From positions 13,096,382 to 13,127,874 of the forward strand of contig NC_049994.1 of NCBI RefSeq assembly GCF_000003815.2: 31,493 bases of DNA. Reading direction: 5' to 3'. The notes beneath the pieces were generated by a model. That model searched no databases. It saw nothing but the letters and a program-made list of their open reading frames with translations, and had not been told where the DNA came from. Origin of the DNA: Branchiostoma floridae. Its lineage: Eukaryota > Chordata > Leptocardii > Amphioxiformes > Branchiostomatidae. Of the stretch, positions 1 to 24,100 are shown piece by piece (position 1 is the first letter of the stretch; each line of letters begins with the position of its first letter). The translations under genes were made by a program, and so were the position numbers.

Positions 1-795
1 TTACTTGAAGTGTTGAATGCCAACTTTGAATCCTCTTTCAGTCGGTGATTATTTCTTACACATGTGCTCTTGTGGGTTTAATGGATTCTTTCCATTTTCA
101 GGGGTCTTATCTCAAAACATTACCTCAGCACTTGAATTTATGCCTTCTGTCCTTTTAAGTTTCCTTGAGGCTTAAGGATGTGTTTCAACTATACTTACTA
201 GTAATTCTCTCTGCTCTAAAAAGCTAACTGACAACTTTTACTTGTCGACAACATATTGTAGAAGGAATACATTAAAAAGTCATCTCCTGGCCAATGATGC
301 TGTCTTCTGGAATAGGATTTGGTTGCACAACTTTGAAATGGTTGAAATGTCAATCTTCTCTATTTTTGGTAGAGAGAAAAATCTTGCCTTCCTCAAAGCA
401 CACTGCATTCCACTATAAAACACAAACAGGGGCTTGTCCTTTATGCCACTCTTAAAATTTTAATTGGTATCTTACATCTACTTTTAGGTCAGATTTAAAG
501 GCATGCTATACTTGTATACACCTGATTTCTTCAATCATTTGGTATATATGACTGTTACGGCTGATTATGGTGATACATACATCAACTGCATTTGAAATGT
601 GTGAAAGAAAGACTGAAATATAGGCTGGTAAGGTCTTGGAAACCAGAAAACCTGGACACAAATTTGATTGGTACCCAAATTTCTGAGACCATTCCCACAG
701 CCAGTTTGAAGGTAATGTTTTGAGAAGACCCCTTGCCCCCCTCCCCCTGTATGTAGACTTACATATGAAGGGGTTCTGTCTTGTTGTGTGTACAG
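1..795. other. Intronic sequence upstream of SMARCE1 micro-exon
   Basis: AT-rich sequence with no open frame resembling the SMARCE1 HMG box or any other known protein. It is most simply an intron of SMARCE1. The predicted frames here are short and have no homology that I recognise. Confidence 0.6.
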
Positions 796-14039
<13,244 letters not shown>

Positions 14040-14207
14040 AACAAACAAAAAATTGTATTTGTTCTACTTGACACTAGCATCTAGGCAATTTCAAACTCAA
14101 CTGACTGTATGCAATTGAAGTCTTCTGTCCAGTTGTTGGATATTGGAGAAGATTGGAGGTCAATATCATGATTGTTATCTATCCAACATGGTCATAAAGA
14201 CTTACCA

Positions 14208-14213
14208 AATAAA
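14208..14213 (+). terminator. SMARCE1: SMARCE1 poly(A) signal
   Basis: AATAAA 169 bp after the SMARCE1 stop codon; the first consensus signal downstream. Confidence 0.6.
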
Positions 14214-14552
14214 AATCAGGATAGAGCTAGCAGCCATGTAGGTACTAGAACTGCACGGACTGAAAGAAATGACAAAAATCTGAACTGTTGTCAAGAAAAT
14301 CTTCTCAAACAAACAGTGCTCATTTTATATACCTGGGCCTTGACCTGTAACAAGAAGTGTACAAATGCTGTTTTTGATGTTGCTGTTTCTGTAATAGGTA
14401 TGTTTCATAGCTTGACCCTCTGTATGTGTACCGCAATGCTCGATCCTGTCCTCAATGCCCTTACATTCCAAGTACTAAAAAGATATAGATGACTCTTCCC
14501 TACAATATATGATCAAAAGCTAGTGTGAAACTTCTCATTGCTACTTTTCACA
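14214..14552. other. Intergenic sequence after SMARCE1
   Basis: No gene or repeat recognised. Confidence 0.5.
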
Positions 14553-14764
14553 TACTGTAAATACATTTAAGTTCGCGGGGATTTAATTTCGCGGTAGCGG
14601 GAAAAGGGACTTTTCGCTGTGGTTTTAATTTCGCGGTAGCACCATGCACTGTAGTCTCTTACTACCATGAAAAAATGTTCGCAGTGGTTTAAAATTCGCG
14701 GTAAAGTGGCCACCGCGAAAAACGCGAACATTAATCGACCGCGAACATTTCTGCATTTACAGTA
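14553..14764. repeat. Short TIR element (MITE-like), 'TTCGCGGT' family
   Basis: The 212-bp unit begins TACTGTAAAT and ends ATTTACAGTA. Inside are inverted, repeated AATTTCGCGGT and ATGTTCGCGGT motifs. Non-autonomous TIR elements with this kind of sequence are common in marine invertebrate genomes. It has no coding capacity. Confidence 0.75.
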
Positions 14765-16514
14765 CTATCCCTGGGAGACAAAAACAAAACTATGTAAAAA
14801 CTACATTTTATTTGTCCAAAATTTTGAAAAGGACTTTCAGTACATGTATGAAGAAGATGTTTTCCTCTGTACCCAAGTGATATCTGTTGTTAGTTTCATT
14901 GATAACTTATGTAAACATTTAGCTAACCAGTGCCATATTGTTATAGATGATACTGTAAAACATAGCTGTAGCGTACCTTTGTCAGATGTAGATGTTTCCG
15001 TTCACTATTTGTATGGAAGTATTTAGATGTGATACTGTAGGCTGAATAGAACACTGTACAGGCCGAATCTATCCATGGCACTGGGTTTGAACCATTTTTA
15101 ATATTTGATCATTTTGACAAGCAGAAGTCTCAAGAGAAATGAAGACATTCGTCAAGAAACTCTTGCAAAGTGGTATCATATTTGACATAATCTCAAAGTC
15201 CATAAGTCATAACAGATAACACTCTGTCACTTTGCAAGTATTCAGGGCCCGTCTGACTTGAGGCAGACTCCAGGCCAAAGAACAACATAGAGCGACCCTG
15301 TTCATATTCACCTACAACTGTCAACCATCAGCCAGAACAGTCGAATAAAAGGAGATAGGAACATTTTTGCCATGTTTTCTGCGTGCATGTTTTCTGTGAA
15401 TGATCCCAAAAGTGTTCTTACGTCAGTGGGAAGTTTTAAGGAAATTGAGGAAAGTTGATTCAGTGTTTCTTAGACTGAATTTGAATTTTAGGATGTACAT
15501 GTATTACCTTGACCAAGAAGGTAATGTTTTCGGCTGTTCTATGGTGGAGTGGTTTTGGACGAATCTGTACAGAACGTAAGAAGCATATGATGGATTTCCA
15601 CGATATTTGGTATGTGGATTACAATCGGTGAGACCAATTTCAAGTTCGTTAATGGGCATTATCATATAGCCAGGGGACGTGGGCCAATCAGAAGGCCCCA
15701 TTTCATGCCGGTTATGACGCCGTAACAGCCGTGCATTAAATTTTTGATTATTGCACGTGTGCAATAATGACTTTTGAAAGTTTGAACCAATCAGAAGGAC
15801 AGACAAACAGGACGCTGGCCAATCAGAATGAGATATCCAGGAATCGTCCATCTGCCAAGATAGGGGAATAAGTACAGGCATGGCAGGGGGGATGACTCCC
15901 TCTATTAACATCGGTAGTGCGTGTTTCTTTGTTCAAAGAAGACATTTGCCGTCTTAAAACAACATTGAATTACCTATAATATTTAAGACAATATATAAGA
16001 TCTATTTCAAGTCATGTCCAATTTAAACTGCAAATGGAAAATAAAATTATTTGCACCCCCGCCCATTCAAGTTCAGACGACAATAACACCACGGCCCGCC
16101 ATTGAGTAGCGGTCATGGCGCTGGAGGACCAAAACGCTACCTTTCTTCGTGGAAGACGTTCGTAGTGAACGAGATTCTCAAGAGCTGTGAAGCACAGGGA
16201 TCCCGGAATGCCTCAGGAAAGCCGGCAGAGATTTAGCGCCTGATACGAATGAACTCGACAAACTGGAGAATGGGCGAGTGGAGAAATACGGAGCGTGCAA
16301 CAGTTTGTAATATAATGAATCGACTTTGTTCTTATTTCAAGCCTTGGAACAGAAATACATTTCACGAACAAATTTTATGTTGTTCAAATTCACTGTTCAA
16401 ATTTATGTACTGAATAAAAGATGTATGTTTTATAAAGGAATTTGTCGCTCCTACCCAACCGGAAACTCTACTCTACTCTACTCTACTCTACTCTTAAATG
16501 GGTCAGTGTGGGTA
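14765..16514. other. Intergenic region with CCAAT boxes, a palindrome and a CTCTA microsatellite
   Basis: No supported gene. It contains three CCAATCAG boxes (15684-15691, 15787-15794, 15819-15826), a 22-bp palindrome with a CACGTG core (15747-15768) and about six CTCTA units (~16465-16494). Between 16080 and 16310 an ATGGCGCTGG start is followed by a frame with early stops; it may be an eroded gene fragment, but I cannot identify it. Confidence 0.5.
15747..15768. promoter_or_regulatory. 22-bp palindrome with CACGTG E-box core
   Basis: ATTATTGCAC and GTGCAATAAT arms separated by GT. The centre contains CACGTG (15754-15759). It is flanked on both sides by CCAATCAG boxes. A regulatory role is speculative. 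Confidence 0.4.
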
Positions 16515-16718
16515 GGCTATATGATAATAGGGTTAATGACCCGCCTGTTCCTCTGTATATATGGTGTCATAACGCCTGGTCCTTTGCTATAACCACCTCA
16601 TAAAACCACCTCGTTCGCTTCGCTCACTCGGTGGTTTTATTCGGTGGTTGTAGCAAAGGACCAGGCGTTATGACACCATATACACCTCGGGGCGGGTCAT
16701 TAACCCTTAACTATAGCC
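16515..16718. repeat. Fold-back (palindromic) element, ~200 bp
   Basis: The two arms pair along most of their length: GGGTTAATGACCCGCC with GGCGGGTCATTAACCC, and GGTGTCATAACGCCTGGTCC with its complement. They meet at a short loop (TTCGCTTCGCTCAC). This is typical of a fold-back MITE; a genomic palindrome this long can extrude a hairpin. Confidence 0.85.
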
Positions 16719-17509
16719 CCTTGTGGCACTGCAGCAGAACTTGTATGTATGTTTACTTCGTGTGTCATTTTGCCTGCCCCTAGACGAGGGTGGGAAATTT
16801 AATCAGGAAAATGTGACAGTTTTAACATCCTGAAGTGCCGGTGCAAATGCGTTGTATCTAAGTAGTCTAATCTTATACTTTGGAACTCAGGTGTGTTGTG
16901 TTTGCGGGCCATAAGCTCACTTCGCCCTTCCTTTAACTAGTTAAAGTCCTTCCCGCAAAATAGGGCAGCTCCCATCTCTGTTTTAGTAGCCACACAACGT
17001 TTTTGCAATACGCATTACTGTAACAGAAAGAAGCTAGTTTACAGATAGTGGTGTGTGTGTGTTCAACTGCCAGACGCTTTCCCAAAATACTGAGTGCAAT
17101 ACAGAGATAGCAGCGTGAATTCTACCGAATGCAAGGCGCATACTTTACTCAGTCGGACATTGTACCGGTCTATTTAAGTACAATAGGCGTCTATTTCGTC
17201 CGGGCAAGTCAAATGAACTAAAGCCAACACACTAGGAAGGCAGTGAGCATATCCGACCGCAAATGTACTTGTAAGATAAACAGTCTCAAAGCTTACGCTG
17301 ACGTACTCCTCTACTGTTCAGCGTAATTCTAGCCTAGCACAGAAGAATCCCTAGATCTACGACGCGACGTGGTTCGAACTACTTTATACCCGAACTATAC
17401 TGAGGTGAATGACCTTGACACCCAATCCGTTGTTTTGCCTTCCTTCTACAGTGTACATTCCTTTTGTCAGGCGTGAAAAGAAGCTTCTCGTGGCCAGGTG
17501 TCTTGGCAC
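16719..17509. other. Intergenic region upstream of the KCNMB-like gene
   Basis: No gene seen. Confidence 0.5.
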
Positions 17510-17518
17510 TTTATATAC
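17510..17518 (+). promoter_or_regulatory. Possible TATA box of the KCNMB-like gene
   Basis: TTTATATAC lies ~390 bp upstream of the ATG at 17906. It would place a transcript start near 17540 and give a long 5' leader. A GTAAGC donor at 17820 and a weak acceptor at 17893 could remove a 74-bp leader intron. Confidence 0.4.
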
Positions 17519-17642
17519 ATAGCAGACTAAAGTCAACTTTATAAAATCTTAAGAAGTACGCACGGCAGGAAGTAAGAAGTGCAAAGGCACTCGACGTGGG
17601 GAAAGTCCTACGCTCCCGAAAGCAACAGGTGCATGTGAAATC

Positions 17643-17732
17643 ATGTGTGACCAGCCATGGGACAACGTTCCTAATACTGGTTGGACCGGTTCCGTTCCCT
17701 GCTTACAGCTCACAGCGTTCTCGAGGTCATAG
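17643..17732 (+). other. Upstream ORF duplicating the start context of the KCNMB-like gene
   Basis: The stretch 17617-17656 (…AAGCAACAGGT…ATGTGTGACCA) is a near-copy of 17882-17921, which contains the real start codon. The upper copy opens a 29-codon frame (MCDQPWDN…) that ends in TAG. It could act as a translation-dampening uORF if it is in the mRNA. Confidence 0.5.
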
Positions 17733-17905
17733 TAGAGTCGAGGCCCCAAAGAATCATAGCATTCCATCGGACGCACTACCAGAAGTCTTTACCACATTGG
17801 CTTCGTTCAGGGACTGAAGGTAAGCATCAGCAACCGCGGCCAGACGTAAGTACAGAGGGTTAGAAGCGAGGAAAGATCTGCCCAAAGCAACAGGTCTGTG
17901 AAACC

Positions 17906-18968
<1,063 letters not shown>

Positions 18969-20670
18969 ATTATATAAAGGGGCTTCCTCTTTGTTTTTAT
19001 TACAAACCACGGTTGAGAAGTATTGGCGATGACCTTTTTGTTGAGTATCGACTGTCTAGGACTCAATAGAAATGTAGATGGCCACATGTACATACACTGC
19101 ATAACGTTACAAAAGACTAATATGTGATAGAATACATCAAGTATAAATTACAATATTCACACCACATAATACATTATGACTTGAATAATCATTTTGAAAT
19201 TACTTTTAGAATCATGAAAACTAGTACTTTTAATTGCTATTGCTATATACTACGTATATATTGTTAAAATGATGCAATTAAAGCTAACACAACATTATAA
19301 CGATTATACCATTGCTGCTTAAACATATAAATTCACATCACCGTTTTACAATAAGCAATTGTATACGCATTATAGACACGGAACAAATAAAAAAGGAGTT
19401 TTCTAATTGTGACCCAAGCATTACAGGGGAGCCGTCATCCTGTGATTGAAAGTGTCAGCAGCGACATCTTGCGGTATTCAATTTCCAAGTCTTGCCAAGG
19501 ACATCAACAAGAAATCGAAGACATCATATCACCATTACTTTTGTTGTAAATTCATAAGTCATCGATGATTCTGTTTTCTTCATAAAACATATGTAACCAT
19601 GCCATGCCATGTCCATTTCACATATTACATGCTCTTCTCCCGGGTACAATTTTGATAAAATGCACAAAATACATAAATGCGGTGGCCAAATGACACTGTC
19701 ACAAAAGTAACAAGACTGCTTATCAAAAATTGCCATGGCGGCCATTGTTTTCTCTACAGTTTCGTGGTATAACAATTCTCCGTCCTATTTGAAGCTAAAG
19801 ACCAGCTAAAACTCTGCCAATAATCTCTCCTTCAATAGGCTAGGCAGTAGGAAAAAAAGAATGTTATTCTTCTTGGTTATAGTATTTTCAGCTACATATA
19901 TATATAACACAAAAACGCTTCACTCGTAGTATGATAGTATCACTTGAAGAGGAAAACACATTTATCGGGCAACTTTATGGATAATTCTTATAATCAATAA
20001 TAAAAAAATTGCTATAATAATGTTTAGGATAGAACTTCCGTTCAATGGATAAGTTCATCGTTATCAAAATTAGGAATTTATTTGCATAATCAATTAAAGA
20101 ATCATATGTGAAACTAGTTGATTTGGTATTCACTGAGCTTCTCTTGTTTGTTTTAATTGCCAAGGATCGTTGGAGAACCGGTTGACAATAGTAAGGATCA
20201 TTCGACTCCTCGCCTACGGACGTCCTGAAAATATGGGATGAAAGTGAAATTATACCCGATTCACACAGTGTACAGTACTGTAACAGTGATTAGACTTCAT
20301 TGTGCTTTCCAAATCAAATCAAAACTAAAGCATTTTCATATCCATCAGTTTAAGTTACACCAATAAACATAAATCTGTGCTGCACTGTGGTATAAATGTC
20401 AAACTTTCAGGCCCCTTGTCATTCTTCATCTACATGGATTTGCCAGATCGAGCCCTTAAACTTTGAACTCGTTCAACAACTCAGCCCACTGTACTGTGAT
20501 CTAGTTTATAAATGGCAGGTTTGCATTCATCTCCCGGCAGATTTACCAGTGGCATTAGATCGTATCAAAGCTGGCTAAGGAGTATAGCTAGCCAAAGGAT
20601 GTCATCAGCAACCGGTAGTCAAACACACTCCTAGGCCGGCTTCACTCCTCTGGCAGCTTTTGAAGCTATC
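18969..20670. other. AT-rich intergenic region between convergent genes
   Basis: Contains a candidate poly(A) signal for the + strand KCNMB-like gene (AATAAA at 19386-19391) and a - strand AATAAA (TTTATT, ~20088) that could serve the lectin gene. No coding region seen. Confidence 0.5.
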
Positions 20671-21113
20671 TTATGCTACCGTAGGATCTGCTTGGAGATT
20701 ATGTTTGCATGACGTACCTGGATTGACCTGGCATATGAAGAGATTTTTGCGGCCACATGGCCAGGCGCTCCACTGCCCTCTCCAGACCTCAAATGCGGAG
20801 TAGACGGCGCAGTCACCCTTGCCCGGTTCTCCCTTACGCCAGGAGGTGTATTGCCCAAGTGGAGAACCATCAACCCACTCAAAGAACCCTTCCACTCGCT
20901 GATCGTGCAGGCCGAACCAAAAGGACGCTTTGTTGTGCACTGATTTTTGCAATGCGGTCAGGAAGGCGTTGGTGTCGGGGTCTCGGGGCATGGCAAGGGT
21001 GCCGCCGTCCTGATAACAAGTCGAGGCCGCTGAGGTGAAGCTCTTTGCTGGTTTGAAGACCTTGTAGCAGAGTCCCCGCCGGATGTAGAACGTGTAACCA
21101 TCGGGACAATACA
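20671..21113 (-). CDS. CTLD2 exon (terminal)
   Basis: Encodes VYCPDGYTFY to FICQVNP, then reads through a GTACGT donor-like site (20717) into 12 extra residues and TAA. The same CCAG|GTAC junction is a used donor in CTLD1 (21905). This exon thus looks like a former internal exon turned terminal. Confidence 0.85.
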
Positions 21114-24100
21114 CTGGAGAAAAGATGCAAGGATAGAGGACACATTGTTTCAAAGAAAATACCTCTAGGAAAGTTCAGTACTGATAATTCATTATTACCA
21201 TATTTCTTTCTCAGATTTATATTCCATGAAAGTACTATTAAGGGTTGAACTAGGAAGTTCAGCACCAGTAGGCATTCTTCAATCTTCGCAGATGATGGTA
21301 GCACACTAAGCACTCTCTCCTTGAAGTTAGGGCGATTGACAACGCCTTCTGACTCTGTGCACTGACAATTCATCATTACCATATTTCTTTGTCGGGTTTG
21401 AAGACCCATTCATCAGCCACACAGACGGTTAAATAATCAATATAAGCTTATCAAATTTGCCAGATTACCTGCACAGAATGATTTAGGATGTCCAGATAGT
21501 CCGGGGGTGCACACTGAGACGTTTCCACCAGGCGGCCCAATGTCATCTGACCCGGCTATCCCAGGACCAGCTGGCCCCCTGGCTCCCTGCTTTCCGGAAG
21601 TTCCGGCAACCCCACACAGTTCTGAAAGGGAGATTTAGTGTTTATTCGGCGAAACCCCAACAGTAGTGTTTAGAACAAATATTCAACATATGATGCATAC
21701 ACGCATGCACTGCTTATTGCATTGTTGGACACTTAAGCATTTCTATTTTTGTCAGTTGAAATTACGTCGGTAAGCCCCCTCGCATTGTGGTCCAAGGTGT
21801 AAGGGCCAAACTTTCACCCTAGATCTCAATGCAGCACGTTGGGCTTGCGCATTTGAGACTGTGATCTTGCTTATTAATGGTAGATGTGCGTATACGTGTC
21901 GTACCTGGATCGACCTGGCAGATAAATGGGATGTTATGGCTGCATGACCAGGTGGCCCACTCGCCTCCCCGGATTCCGGTGTAGACAGCACAATCACCGC
22001 CTTTCGGATGTCCCTGACGCCACGAGGTGTATTCTCCAAGTGCAGAACCATCCATCCACTCAAAGCTTCCTTCTTCGCGCCGATCGTGTAGGCCGAACCA
22101 GAAGGCACTTTTGACGCGCACTGGTGTGTATAAGGCGGTCAGAAAGGCGTTGGTGTCGGGGTTTCGGGGCATGGCAAGGGTGCCGCCGTCTTGATAACAA
22201 GTCGAGGCCGCTGCGTTGAATTTCTTTGATGAGTTGAAAACCTTGTAGCAGATTCCATGTCGCATGTAGAATGTGTAACCCTCAGGACAATATGCTGAAG
22301 AAAAAATGCAAGGATAAAAGACATATATCTAAAAGTACCAGCCACTAGACACTCTACCACTGATCATTACTTGTATCTGTTCAGATAGCGACAACTCCAG
22401 AATTTTGAATCTGAGATTTTCATTCCATAACAGTCCCGTGTAATGTACATGTAGATGTCTTTGAGTGACAAAGATGAAACGATAAGAACGAAAATATCAA
22501 ATGTCGAAAATAAGATGTACATGGACAAACTTCTTCGTTTTGTTCAATGTAGCACATGTTGCAGTTTCCGCACACATAATTGATACTATAGCTAATTAGG
22601 TGAAGTCGAGAGGTTACCTGCACAGTATGTATGAGGATGTCCAGATAGTCCGGGGGAACACACCGAGACTCCGTTGTGACCAGGCGGTCCAATAGGCCCC
22701 ATCAACCCTGGAGATCCCCTGGCTCCCACTGGTCCGGTCTCTCCGGCCGGTCCAGGAGGCCCCACGTCCCCCTTCTTACCGGGTGGTCCAACAGGTCCAA
22801 TGGCTCTCTTTTCCTCGGGGGATCGGGGAGGCCCCATAGGGCCAGTTGGCCCCGTAGCTCCCTTTTCTCCTGGAGGCCCCATAGCTCCCTTTTCTCCGGG
22901 AGGCCCCATAGGGCCAGTTGGCCCCATGATTCCCTTTTCTCCGAGAGGCATCATAGCACCGGTTGGCCCCATGGATGCCTTTTCTCCTGGAGGTCCGGGA
23001 GGCTCCACAGGACCAGTTGGCCCCATGGCTCCCTTTTCTCCAGAAGGACCAACAGGGCCAGTTGGCCCCCTTGGTCCCTTCTCACCGGTAAGTCCGACAG
23101 GGCCAGCCGGCCCTATGGCTCCCTTTTCTCCGGGAGGACCAATAGGGCCAGTTGGCCCAATGGCCCCCCTCCCACCGGAAGGACCAACAGGGCCAGTTGG
23201 TCCCGTGGCTCCCTTTTCTCCAGGAGGTCCGACAGGGCCAGCCGGTCCCATGGACCCATTCCTTCCTGGAGGTCCGGCAAACCCGCGCAGCTCTGAAAGG
23301 TGGATTTATAAATCTCATAAAACGTGAAAATAGCAAAATCATGCAAAGGATTAATCTTCACGGTCACATTTAGGTAGTAATAGTATGGCAGTCAGTCAAT
23401 GGCTGTTAGGGAACTAGCTGGTCTATTAGAGACGGCACCTGTATACGCAGGAGCAGGATTTTGGCGGGAAAGTGTGGGCAATGGTGTGACGGAGGAACAA
23501 GTTTGATTGGCTTGGGTGAGTCAGGTGCCCAAACTATGATTGGTTAGGGTTGGGGCACATGAATCTTTGTTACTTACGTACGCGTGATACGCGAACCTTC
23601 AAGTTTGGGGCCAATAGGCCATGAAAAAGAGTCAACGACTGAACGACAACTGAAACATTGAAAGTGAAATTCAACTTAGCTGAAGTCTTACCCATCTCTT
23701 GAAGATGTTGCTCCAAGATGGCAGTTCGGTTTCGCTCGTTGTCCAAGTCACGTTTCAAGGCGTCAAAAGCGATGGTAAGTTGGGATATACCATCCAGGTC
23801 GCGCTTCAAGGTGTCAACAGCGATCGCCATGTCTTTTTTGTCACGTTTCAATGCGTCAATAGTGACGGTCAACTGAGATATGTTGCCTAGGTCTCGCTTT
23901 AAGGCGTCAACAGTGGTGAGAATGTCCTGAAAACGAAAGCATAGAGAATGTCAAAAAATATATTTGGAGGCAGCAACTTAAGTCTTGATAGTTTCCCCAG
24001 ATGACATCTGAAAAATTCAGTTTAGAACAGTTAAGGGGCGTAACAATGTTTTATTACCTCTTTATTGATGAACGTCAGAGGGGCTAGTCCTACAGCAACA

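Noticed and set aside
14667-15026. 119-codon + strand frame
   Set aside because: Begins inside the MITE-like element and has no recognisable protein features.
15504-15911. 135-codon - strand frame
   Set aside because: No domain, no splice or start context, and it crosses the CCAAT/palindrome block; probably chance.
22676-23373. Pro/Gly- and Ser/Arg-rich frames on the + strand
   Set aside because: Antisense or out-of-frame shadows of the collagen exon on the - strand, which has splice sites and neighbouring exons of the same gene.
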